A stretch of 43,314 nt of DNA, taken from Psychrobacter lutiphocae DSM 21542 (lineage in GTDB: Bacteria; Pseudomonadota; Gammaproteobacteria; Pseudomonadales; Moraxellaceae). The DNA lies in NCBI RefSeq assembly GCF_000382145.1, contig NZ_KB907625.1:80291-123604 (forward strand), written 5' to 3'. The notes below the pieces were generated by a model. That model was not told the DNA's origin. It did no database searches and was given only the letters and a program-made list of their open reading frames with translations. This document shows positions 8,732 through 16,189 of this stretch, in pieces. How positions within the stretch are numbered: position 1 is the stretch's first letter; each line of letters starts with the position of its first letter. A program made the translations under genes and the position numbers.

Positions 8732-9271
8732 CTAACTTGCACCTGACTGGTTTGAGCTTAACTGATTTGAGCCTGGCTTGCTCGATCGTGACCTGCTAGA
8801 GCTTGGTTTGCTTGATATAGGCAGACTAGGTACACGACACGCCCCTGACTGACAGGCTTGCACTGCCGCCTTGCCATAAAACAAACTTAACAACCAGTTG
8901 GGGAACCGATAGCGGTTATGCGCAATCAATGGATAGCTATAATCGCCAAGTTGCTTAATCCCAGGTAAAGACAAAAATCTAGCCCAACGCGTCTGCGCCA
9001 CCTTGTGCAACAGTCGGATGGCATCCATCCCAGTATACCAATTGTGTTGCCCATCCTGCACACAGATATAGGTCAATGCCTGCTCTCGGCTAAATCCACC
9101 TTGCTTTAACGCCTCCAATCCCAAATCTACGGGCACCAAATGGATGTCTTGTGGGCGATAGCGTTGCAGTTTATGCGCTTCATTAGTACACAGCAGACAA
9201 GCACTGTCATAATACATGGTCACCGGATAACTTGATTGCGTCTGTATTGCTTTGTCATTGATAATAATCAT
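8732..9271 (-). CDS. DCC-family (DUF393) thiol-disulfide oxidoreductase-like protein
   Basis: 179 residues. The defining motif is YYDSACLLC near residues 20-28, a thioredoxin-like DxxCxxC signature, followed by the family's pattern of a central ICVQDG...YTGMDAIRLL and a C-terminal ALYGKAAV-like helix (LLSLFYGKAAVQACQSGACRVP). The last 30 residues are a Ser/Lys-rich low-complexity tail (SSKPSSSRSRSSKPG), longer than usual for the family. AGGAGG precedes the ATG. It converges with the 4-TM gene with only 21 nt between stops. The biochemical role of this family is poorly defined; redox activity is inferred from the CxxC. Confidence 0.8.
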   Translation of the reverse strand: MIIINDKAIQTQSSYPVTMYYDSACLLCTNEAHKLQRYRPQDIHLVPVDLGLEALKQGGFSREQALTYICVQDGQHNWYTGMDAIRLLHKVAQTRWARFLSLPGIKQLGDYSYPLIAHNRYRFPNWLLSLFYGKAAVQACQSGACRVPSLPISSKPSSSRSRSSKPGSNQLSSNQSGAS

Positions 9272-9378
9272 GGTGGATAACCTCCTGAATGTGATACAAG
9301 CTTTTTGCTCTATCTGCGCTCTATCTTTGCTCTACCTATTTAGTCCTTTGTATTTATCCTTTCTATTGAGTTTTTACT

Positions 9379-9394
9379 TGTTTCACGTGGAACG
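9379..9394. promoter_or_regulatory. parS-like site (two mismatches)
   Basis: TGTTTCACGTGGAACG compared with the ParB site TGTTTCACGTGAAACA. It is intergenic, in the 253-base spacer between the DCC gene and the desaturase, paired with a second site 77 bp away. Confidence 0.6.
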
Positions 9395-9455
9395 GTTCAT
9401 CTCGATAAGCAAATATACAAATATAAAAAAACCAATATAAAAACAAACCGCTCTA

Positions 9456-9471
9456 TGTTTCACGTGAAACC
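9456..9471. promoter_or_regulatory. parS site (one mismatch)
   Basis: TGTTTCACGTGAAACC, 15 of 16 match to the ParB site. It is intergenic, about 22 kb left of oriC, and the outermost left site in the window together with 9379. Confidence 0.8.
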
Positions 9472-9524
9472 TTATTGGCGTATTGATTCCAATTTACTAA
9501 AAACTAAAAACCAAGCTCTGAGCC

Positions 9525-10637
9525 CTAAGCCAGCAAGCGCCTGCGAATTGGGCACTGGTTGTCTTTATTATTACTCTTATTGTTACTTTTATAGCAGCTT
9601 TGGCCAAACGTCTGCTGACACCATGCCAATACCTTGACAAAAAAACCTACGCTTAACTCTGTCACTTTCCTAAAGCTTGGCGTCACTCTGTGCTGAGTCA
9701 AGTGTGGCAACTTGGCATCCAACCTGTCGGCCAATTGTGGTAAATGATTGGTCGGAACGGCAGGGAATAAATGATGCTCGACATGAAATAATAGCCCAAA
9801 AGTAAGAAAATTAATTATCTTATTGCGCTCGGTGCGAGCAAGGCTATCTTCTGCATCATGATGCACGCCCCAAACGGCAATAATACCTACCAAGGCGTTT
9901 GCCAAAAACATCACAATCAAATGATAAGCGGCCACTTTTGCAACCGTTTCAATAGTTGCAACATTTGCAGAAATAACAGGCAGATCCATTGCCAAGCTCA
10001 AACTAGGGGTGATGGATGTAAATAACGGCATTAAAACAACAGTAACAATAAGCGCCAATGAGGTAATAACGGCCATGCCAATCAAGCCAAACTCTATCTT
10101 TGCTTTCAATCGGTTACGCTGATTGCTCAATCGAAAACCTTCACGATAAATAGCCAACCGATAACTGACGCCACCGATTAACGCCTGCCACCAACTTAGC
10201 TTTGCCAAATTGCCTTCAATATCCTCTTCCCCCAATGGGTCGCGATGGTGCTGCATATGGGTGGCCTTAATCGTATGCAAACTGGTTAACAACAATACGC
10301 TCATCAATATCAGTAACATACTGGTAGTGATTTTTTTCACCCCCAAGCTATAATGATAACCATCATGTGCCTGACGGAACGCTGAGGCAAAAAAGAAATA
10401 AGTCGCTAAGCAAGCCAAGACAAACCATGACTGACTTGCAAACCACCAAGACAATCCTAGAAATGGGAACGGCAAAATCAAATTGTAAGCCACTTGCCAT
10501 TGGCTTAATTGACGCAAGTCCTTCCATTCGACTTGGGCAAGTGCTTGTCTGCGTATTTGTTTGTTGGCAACCTGTTTGTTGGTCAGTTGCTTGTTTGTCC
10601 GCTGGGCTTTGGGTTGTATTTGCGACTTGGCTTGCAT
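9525..10637 (-). CDS. Membrane fatty-acid desaturase
   Basis: 370 residues. The three histidine clusters of membrane di-iron desaturases are visible: HDGYH (about residue 90), HMQHH (about 127) and HVEHHLFP (about 290), plus WGVHHDAEDS near 260. Hydrophobic helices flank them (residues 47-85, 103-125, 185-250). It would introduce a double bond into acyl chains in the inner membrane. The first 35 residues are Gln/Lys/Asn-rich and repetitive (NKQLTNKQVANKQ) and the C-terminus ends in an Asn/Lys tract, both unusual. It is probably controlled by the GbsR-type regulator encoded upstream, since the same palindrome lies before both genes. Acyl specificity cannot be read from sequence. Confidence 0.85.
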   Translation of the reverse strand: MQAKSQIQPKAQRTNKQLTNKQVANKQIRRQALAQVEWKDLRQLSQWQVAYNLILPFPFLGLSWWFASQSWFVLACLATYFFFASAFRQAHDGYHYSLGVKKITTSMLLILMSVLLLTSLHTIKATHMQHHRDPLGEEDIEGNLAKLSWWQALIGGVSYRLAIYREGFRLSNQRNRLKAKIEFGLIGMAVITSLALIVTVVLMPLFTSITPSLSLAMDLPVISANVATIETVAKVAAYHLIVMFLANALVGIIAVWGVHHDAEDSLARTERNKIINFLTFGLLFHVEHHLFPAVPTNHLPQLADRLDAKLPHLTQHRVTPSFRKVTELSVGFFVKVLAWCQQTFGQSCYKSNNKSNNKDNQCPIRRRLLA

Positions 10638-10854
10638 GGGTATGTCCTTATAGTCATTGCCAATGTTGTCTTCATCTTTGTGTTGCCTTTATCTTGTCCT
10701 CGTCATCCTGATTATCAGCGACGATTTTTTTAATCGCTTTATTTCTTCTTATCCTCTTCTCTTCTGCTTCCTGCTTTCTGTTTGTCTTTTTTTCACCATC
10801 ATTTGATATTGCACTTCATGTGTTAATCTAAGTCTCTTACTTTTCTTTTCCGTT

Positions 10855-10874
10855 ATTTCTGTCAAAACAGAAAT
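10855..10874 (-). promoter_or_regulatory. Operator palindrome upstream of the desaturase gene
   Basis: ATTTCTGTCAAAACAGAAAT: perfect 8-bp arms ATTTCTGT/ACAGAAAT around a 4-base centre. On the minus strand (the desaturase strand) it contains TTGACA (10865-10860), a perfect -35; the -10 at 17 bp is weak (AAGTAA). It differs by one base from the site at 11579-11598. It lies 218 nt before the desaturase ATG. The remaining spacer 10638-10854 is pyrimidine-rich on the plus strand with nothing else seen. Confidence 0.75.
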
Positions 10875-10935
10875 GGTTAGTTAAAAATTTTTCTCACTTG
10901 CCCTAACTTGAACCCAGTCAAATTAGGAACACACC

Positions 10936-11454
10936 CTAACTTAGTTTCTTTTTAATACGTGCGCCCAGTTTAAGTATCTTTTTTAAGGTGCTGGTCGGTA
11001 ATTTGAGCATCTCTTGCGACCAAGTCGTTAGGGTATCGACAAACTCTTGCGTCTCTTTAATACGGCTTTGTACCTCTATACTCTCTTGTGCAAATTCAGG
11101 ACTATCAATTAACAACTGTAAAAAATCAACTGTCGGTGCCAGCTCTCGCTTTTGACGCTCAATAATGATAATACGTGCCAACTCCCACACGTCGGTATGC
11201 GTGGTAAAGTGATCTCGGCGATCACCTAAAATAGACACCTTTTGTACCAAACCCCAGTTTTGTAGCTCTTTTAAGCTATTAGATACATTGGATCTCGCGA
11301 CTCCCAACGTTTCGGTAATCTCTTCTGCATGCAATGGACGGCCGATAATATACAACAGCGCATGAATCTGAGACATGGTGCGATTCACGCCCCACTGCGT
11401 CCCCATTTCACCCCAATGCAATACAAATCTTTCTGTGGCTGGATTTAACGTCAT
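10936..11454 (-). CDS. GbsR/MarR-family transcriptional regulator
   Basis: 172 residues. The winged helix is clear: W-G-NRT-SQIHALLYIIGRPLHAEEITETLG (residues 21-50), recognition helix VARSNVSNSLKELQNWGLVQK (52-72) and wing ILGDRRDHFTTH (75-86). A helical C-terminal dimerisation part (about 95-170) follows, with a basic end. The NRT...RSNVS...GDRRDHF pattern is that of GbsR-like proteins rather than classic MarR. It lies directly upstream of the desaturase on the same strand, and both genes are preceded by the same palindrome, so it most likely represses (or otherwise controls) itself and the desaturase. The effector is unknown. Confidence 0.85.
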   Translation of the reverse strand: MTLNPATERFVLHWGEMGTQWGVNRTMSQIHALLYIIGRPLHAEEITETLGVARSNVSNSLKELQNWGLVQKVSILGDRRDHFTTHTDVWELARIIIIERQKRELAPTVDFLQLLIDSPEFAQESIEVQSRIKETQEFVDTLTTWSQEMLKLPTSTLKKILKLGARIKKKLS

Positions 11455-11560
11455 CTAGGCTTACTCTTACTTTATATTGTTAATTGGCAGGTTTAATTAG
11501 CTGGTTTAATTGGCTGATGTGGATGTATGTACTTGGTTAGAACGAGCTAACCATTCACAC

Positions 11561-11598
11561 AGTATGTTATTTTCAGATATTTCTGTCAAGACAGAAAT
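11561..11598 (-). promoter_or_regulatory. Promoter with operator palindrome of the GbsR-type regulator
   Basis: The operator ATTTCTGTCAAGACAGAAAT (11579-11598) has 8-bp arms identical to those at 10855. On the minus strand TTGACA (11589-11584) is followed by 17 bases and CATACT (11566-11561, 4 of 6 to TATAAT), giving a sensible promoter whose -35 lies inside the palindrome. The predicted leader is about 100 nt. Occupation of the palindrome would block RNA polymerase, consistent with autorepression. Confidence 0.7.
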
Positions 11599-11645
11599 TA
11601 AATAATATTTGTATGTTAACAGGCAAACAACAAATCACCTCGCAA

Positions 11646-11802
11646 CTTCCTAAACTTCCTAAACTTCCTAAACTTCCTAAACTTCCTAAACTTCCTAAAC
11701 TTCCTAAACTTCCTAAACTTCCTAAACTTCCTAAACTTCTCAACCTCTAAATTTCCAAACTTCTAAATTTCCAAACTTCTAATTTTCTAATTTTCTAATT
11801 TT
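11646..11802. repeat. 9-bp minisatellite (CTTCCTAAA)10 with decayed flank
   Basis: Ten perfect copies of CTTCCTAAA occupy 11646-11735. They grade into a degenerate zone with CTAAATTTCCAAACTT-like units and then three TTTTCTAA units up to about 11802. The array fills most of the 357-base spacer between the tsaC stop (11812) and the regulator promoter (11598). No start codon or gene runs through it. Confidence 0.95.
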
Positions 11803-11811
11803 CAAAAGAAG

Positions 11812-12459
11812 TTAACGTATCACCTGCCCACTGACGGCATCACGAATTTGACTGGGCAAGGTATAACCCAAAGTATCGCCCAGCAAATAGCCAGCCTGCT
11901 CACCAAAATACGCATACGCCTGCTCAAAATTTTTCGCTGGAGGCTGCCTAGATGGATTACAACTGGTCGATACAATCAGTCCATACGGATTGGTATCACT
12001 GACCATATTGGCACACAGCTGTATGATTTGCGGATGCTGAATCACCCGCACTGCAATGGAGGCATGCTTGCCCGTAACCCAAGTAGGAAATGAGTGTGGT
12101 GCCTTAGTCGGTAACGGCAATAGCCAAGTGTGGGCTTGTTTATTAACCCACCCCTCACCCAGCTGATGCGACTGCCAACTGTCAATCACTTGCTGACGTC
12201 TGGATTCTGTTAAGCCTGCCAACAAAGGGGCGATACGCTCAGCGCTGTCGGTAACCACGATCATACCTTTGTCTGCTGGGCGTTGTTTGATGGCTAGTAT
12301 CTGCTCAACCGCTGCCTGATTGTAGGCATCACAACCGATACCCCAGACGCTTTCGGTCGGATAAGCCAGCAGTTGCCCTTGGTGCAGCCAATTTGCCGCC
12401 TGCTCACTTGAGTGAGTCACTTGATCCGTCATCGCCTTCATCTGTTTGTTAAAAGTCAT
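11812..12459 (-). CDS. tsaC: Threonylcarbamoyl-AMP synthase (TsaC/YrdC/Sua5 family)
   Basis: 215 residues. It makes threonylcarbamoyl-AMP from threonine, bicarbonate and ATP, the first step of t6A37 tRNA modification. Family features: GQLLAYPTESVWGIGCDAYN (residues 28-47), ILAIKQRPADKGMIVV (54-69), and the STSCNPSRQPPA block (about 165) with RDAVSGQVIR at the C-terminus. At 215 residues it is nearer the short YrdC/TsaC form than the long Sua5 form. Three in-frame ATGs lie in the first ten codons and none has a strong ribosome site, so the exact start is uncertain. It lies 132 nt downstream of dprA on the same strand, a pairing also known in related bacteria. Confidence 0.9.
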   Translation of the reverse strand: MTFNKQMKAMTDQVTHSSEQAANWLHQGQLLAYPTESVWGIGCDAYNQAAVEQILAIKQRPADKGMIVVTDSAERIAPLLAGLTESRRQQVIDSWQSHQLGEGWVNKQAHTWLLPLPTKAPHSFPTWVTGKHASIAVRVIQHPQIIQLCANMVSDTNPYGLIVSTSCNPSRQPPAKNFEQAYAYFGEQAGYLLGDTLGYTLPSQIRDAVSGQVIR

Positions 12460-12591
12460 GTTAATGTCGTTATGCTTATATCATTTAATAGAGAGTCAAT
12501 CATTATATCGCTAAAAGGCTGATTGATTGTATGGCAAGCTAGTTGATTATAGGGATAAATGGTAAAGATGGGCTTGATGACCAGTAGAGGG

Positions 12592-13983
12592 TCAGATGCG
12601 CCGATAGCGCCCACCTGACTCTGCAATGAGCCCCAGCAGCTCGAGCTCGATCAGTTGCGTTAATAAAGCAGCGGTATCTAATTGCGTCTTATGCACCAGT
12701 ACATCTAGATCTTGTGGTTCAAACTCAAGGTGCATCCACAGTGGTTGTAAGTGCTGAGCAATCTTCACTGGCTTTTGAGTGGTTAACACGGGCTTAGCTT
12801 TTGCTTTGATTTTAATACCACTATTAACTGCGCCTTCCTGTTGCGATTGACGCTTAAACAACGACCCTGATCGCTGAGTTTTCTGCTCGTTTTCTTGATT
12901 ATTGATACGCCTGTTTGTCTGCTGATTTGGGGGGATATCTAACTGACTATCTAACTGACTCTCTGACTGCGTGTCTTGATAAGAGTTAGGCAGACTCCGA
13001 GTACTTGCATCGTGTGCAGCGTTGGACGTAGGTTGATAAACTGGCATCAATAACTGGCTGGATAAATCTGCTATTACCTGATCGGGATGATAGATCAAAG
13101 TTGCCCCTTCTCGAATCAAGTAATGACACCCCTCGGCATTGGCGTTATCAATACTACTTGGCAAAGCAAACACCTGCTTCCCCTGCTCTGAGGTTAATCT
13201 AGCCGTAATCAGTGAGCCACTTTGAATAGTCGCTTCGGTTACCACAGTACCCAAACTTAACCCTGCCACCAACCGATTGCGACGGGGAAAAGTGTGCTTA
13301 TGCGGCAACGTCTTGGGAAACAACTCACTAATGATACAGCCGCCTTCTTGAATAATGCGCTCAAACAAATATTGATGCTGACTTGGATAACACACATCAA
13401 TCCCTGTTCCCATCACCCCTATCGTCCGCCCTGCTGCCTCTGGTGCTTGCGCCAAAGCACCCAAATGCGCCTGGACATCGACCCCTTGTGCCAGCCCACT
13501 GGTAATCACAAACCCAGCTTGCGCCAGATATTGCGCCATATCAAAGGTAAACTTTTGTGCCTTTTGACTGGGTTTGCGACTGCCGACAATGGCAATTTGT
13601 GGTTGCTGTAAACGACTTAAATCACCCCGATAAAACAGTACTGGCGGTGGATCAAACAAATCAAGCAGTTGCTGTGGATAGCCATCTTCACCTTGAAATA
13701 CGAGCTGAAACTCATTATTAGCAAGCTGCTTTTCAAGCGTCTCAACAAAGGCACAATCACTACTGTCAGTAGCCTGCTGATGACGCTCAACATGCTTATG
13801 ATGAATACCAAGCTGCGTCCACTGGCTGGCTGTCGCTTGCTTGGCCAGAACCGCTGAACCAAAGTGCTGTTGCAGCTTATAAAACGCAGATAGCGAGGTA
13901 TTTACCCGCTGCCAGATAACGAGCACTGCCTGTTGTTCTGCTGTTAACAGTTGCCCATCCGTGGGCTTGGGTATTGGTATCAT
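12592..13983 (-). CDS. dprA: DNA-processing protein DprA (natural transformation)
   Basis: 463 residues. DprA loads RecA on incoming single-stranded DNA during natural transformation. The Rossmann-like core is clear: IAIVGSRKPSQKAQ (about 130), FVITSGLAQGVDVQAHLGAL (about 157), TIGVMGTGIDVCYPSQH (about 185), GCIISELFPKTLPHKHTFPRRNRLVAGLS (about 214) and VVTEATIQSGSLITARL. A low-complexity Q/N/S linker (about 335-395) separates it from a C-terminal winged helix (residues 405-463) typical of the longer DprA forms. It is transcribed with tsaC. The lysM-domain gene that often sits upstream in related genomes is absent; there is an 836-base gene-free spacer instead. Confidence 0.95.
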   Translation of the reverse strand: MIPIPKPTDGQLLTAEQQAVLVIWQRVNTSLSAFYKLQQHFGSAVLAKQATASQWTQLGIHHKHVERHQQATDSSDCAFVETLEKQLANNEFQLVFQGEDGYPQQLLDLFDPPPVLFYRGDLSRLQQPQIAIVGSRKPSQKAQKFTFDMAQYLAQAGFVITSGLAQGVDVQAHLGALAQAPEAAGRTIGVMGTGIDVCYPSQHQYLFERIIQEGGCIISELFPKTLPHKHTFPRRNRLVAGLSLGTVVTEATIQSGSLITARLTSEQGKQVFALPSSIDNANAEGCHYLIREGATLIYHPDQVIADLSSQLLMPVYQPTSNAAHDASTRSLPNSYQDTQSESQLDSQLDIPPNQQTNRRINNQENEQKTQRSGSLFKRQSQQEGAVNSGIKIKAKAKPVLTTQKPVKIAQHLQPLWMHLEFEPQDLDVLVHKTQLDTAALLTQLIELELLGLIAESGGRYRRI

Positions 13984-14085
13984 AGACAGTGCGCCTTGTT
14001 ATATCCGTTTATATCAGTAGTTTAATTGCTCTTTGTTGTATGCTTCTTTATTTCATCTATTACAAAATACTAAAAAAGATAACAA

Positions 14086-14236
14086 GTCCCCCTTTTTCAG
14101 TTTAGAAAATCATAAATTTTCTCTTGCGTCGGGGCAAAGCAGTGCTTTGCTTTATCTCTCCTCAAGGATTTAGGGGGATTTCTTCCAAAAAATCCATCCC
14201 CAGCCCTTCCTTTGAAAAAGAAGGGAGTCACACCAT
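14086..14236. repeat. Palindromic intergenic repeat-like element
   Basis: Part of the 836-base gene-free spacer 13984-14819. The ends are imperfect inverted repeats: TCCCCCTTTTTCA on the left, and TCCCTTCTTTTTCA on the complement of the right end. Inside is a perfect hairpin GCAAAGCA-G-TGCTTTGC (14134-14150). A G-rich block GGATTTAGGGGGATTTC is typical of dispersed intergenic repeats. No other copy is in the window, though the short CCCCCTTT...AAAGGGGG hairpin at 21278 is similar in style. The rest of the spacer (14240-14819) is AT-rich and I see no gene in it. Confidence 0.5.
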
Positions 14237-14819
14237 ATAGCTATACAGCCTGTATACTAAATTGAGATTAGTGTATTGCCATCGAAGTCCTTCTGACTCA
14301 ATCATCCTTACTTGACCAACCTCACACTAAATACTACATGAATATCAGTAATACTCATAGCAAACATTAATTTTATTTAATTTTTTGTTTCTGTCATATC
14401 TAATGTACTACAAGCACAACTTGTAAGTTAAATATTACCAAGCTTTACACTTAATTTAAGGCTTTATTTATTGGCTTTTTTTCTTTATTCTCATTTACGA
14501 TTTGTTGCTTACCAACTGACGCTTCAGTCTATACTTTCAATATCCTTAATGGTATTATGGAATTAAAATAAAAAGTCTTTAACTGACTGATATTATTTGT
14601 TAAATAAGTGGTTTTTAATATAAAAACACCCCTGCATTAATTGAACAGCTTCTTATCCTATGCTGTCGATTTGCTAATATGTTTATGTGGAAAACATTCA
14701 AGTTTTAGCGGCAGTTTTTGTCATTAACGCTATTAGTAATTTTGTTATTGAGGCCAATATAAGGCCAGACCCAACCCAACTTGTTATTATCACAATATGA
14801 ATAAATAGGTAGGTGACCT

Positions 14820-15962
14820 ATGGCAAATGCAAATCAAAACAACCCCAGAAAAGAGGTAACCTATGCCTTAGTGGGTGTTGTGGCTTTTTTAGTACTGGTA
14901 TTAGTCGTTGCCTTATCTGGATATATCCGTCCAGGTGGACAAACAACGGTAGTGGCCGCCAATGATGAAGATGGCAGCAATACCGAGGCGACCCAGCAAG
15001 CACCTGAGCCCATTGTCAGCGTGCGTGATGAACCCATTGAGCCGATCACAGTGGAAGCTGTGACTGAGCCAAAAAAGGTAGAACTGGGTAAAATGCTGTG
15101 GTTTGATACTCGTCTTTCTAAATCTGGCACACTATCATGTAACAGCTGTCACGACTTGGCAAAAGGCGGTACAGACAATATCCCAACGTCTGTCGGCTAC
15201 AATTGGGCAGAAGGCCCGATCAACTCACCTACGGTACTTAACAGCCGCTACTCGCTGGCTCAATTCTGGGATGGTCGAGCCAAAGACTTAATGGAACAAG
15301 CCGGTGGCCCAATCGAAAACCCACTAGAGATGGCATCTAGCCACGAGTTTGTGGTTGAGGTGCTTAATTCAATCCCAGAGTACAAAGCCTTATTCCACGA
15401 TGCCTTTGGTACTGAAGACGATATTAATATTGATCAAGTTACCAGTGCCATTGCCATCTTTGAAGATACGTTAGTCACGCCAAACTCACGCTTTGACAAA
15501 TGGCTAGGTGGTGATGACGACATCCTAACCGCACAAGAATTAAATGGATATAAATTATTCAAAGACAGTGGTTGTATCGCTTGTCATAATGGCCCTGCAG
15601 TCGGTGGTGGCTCGTTCCAGAAGTTTGGTGTGTTTGAAAAATATACCACCCAAAACTTAGCCGAGGGTCGCTTTGCGGTCACTGGCAAAGATGAAGATAA
15701 GCACCTGTTCAAAGTACCAACATTGCGTAACATCGACTTAACCTATCCGTACTTCCACGATGGTCAAGTTAATTCGTTGGCAGATGCAGTCAATATTATG
15801 GGTAAAATCCAGTTAAATCGTGAATTTACTGCTGAAGAAACAGCAGATATCGTTGCCTTCTTAAAAACCTTAACTGGTGATCAACCTAAGATTGAACTGC
15901 CTGTTTTACCACCTTCGAACGAGAACACGCCTAAGCCAACACCTTTTGTCAAACAAAGCTAG
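14820..15962 (+). CDS. Di-haem cytochrome c peroxidase, N-terminally membrane-anchored
   Basis: 380 residues. It reduces hydrogen peroxide in the periplasm using electrons from c-type cytochromes. Two haem c motifs are present: CNSCH (residues 107-111, low-potential peroxidatic haem) and CIACH (about 252-256). Other family blocks are ELGKMLWFDTRLSKSGTLSC, NSPTVLNSRYSLAQFWDGRAKDL, GPIENPLEM and KVPTLRNIDLTYPYFHDGQV. An uncleaved-looking TM helix (about 14-36) replaces the usual cleaved signal, followed by an acidic linker. The C-terminal tail is proline-rich. The gene is monocistronic: a 104-bp MITE starts 13 bases after the stop, then a terminator. Confidence 0.93.
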   Translation: MANANQNNPRKEVTYALVGVVAFLVLVLVVALSGYIRPGGQTTVVAANDEDGSNTEATQQAPEPIVSVRDEPIEPITVEAVTEPKKVELGKMLWFDTRLSKSGTLSCNSCHDLAKGGTDNIPTSVGYNWAEGPINSPTVLNSRYSLAQFWDGRAKDLMEQAGGPIENPLEMASSHEFVVEVLNSIPEYKALFHDAFGTEDDINIDQVTSAIAIFEDTLVTPNSRFDKWLGGDDDILTAQELNGYKLFKDSGCIACHNGPAVGGGSFQKFGVFEKYTTQNLAEGRFAVTGKDEDKHLFKVPTLRNIDLTYPYFHDGQVNSLADAVNIMGKIQLNREFTAEETADIVAFLKTLTGDQPKIELPVLPPSNENTPKPTPFVKQS

Positions 15963-15975
15963 GCTATACAAAGTT

Positions 15976-16079
15976 ATACCAAATCTGAAAATTAAGATAT
16001 CGAGGAAAAAGAGTGCAAACGCTACAAGTAGTAGGTTTAGCGAGTTTGACAAAGATAGGTTATTTTTCAGAAAAGGTAT
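15976..16079 (+). mobile_element. 104-bp MITE, copy 1
   Basis: Begins ATACCAAATCTGAAAA and ends ...CAGAAAAGGTAT; the ends are inverted repeats (ATACC...TCTGAAAA on both). Two further copies of exactly 104 bp lie at 34704-34807 and 39931-40034. It differs from copy 3 by one base. The TA at each end fits TA-target transposons (IS630/Tc1-mariner type). It carries no gene. Confidence 0.9.
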
Positions 16080-16116
16080 TAGAATGCGTATTTGAATAAC
16101 AATTAAGCAAGCAAAC

Positions 16117-16152
16117 AAAAAAAACCAGCGATCAATTCGCTGGTTTTTTTTT
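16117..16152. terminator. Bidirectional terminator between the peroxidase gene and thrC
   Basis: Stem AAAAAAAACCAGCGA / TCGCTGGTTTTTTTT with a 5-base loop (16132-16136), between convergent genes. Confidence 0.92.
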
Positions 16153-16189
16153 GGCTTAGAGAAATTATGTAAGCAGATTAAAACTTATG

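Noticed and set aside
9275..9290. GGTGGATAA-type DnaA boxes in other places (also 6079, 19318)
   Set aside because: Single one-mismatch sites without clustering are expected by chance.
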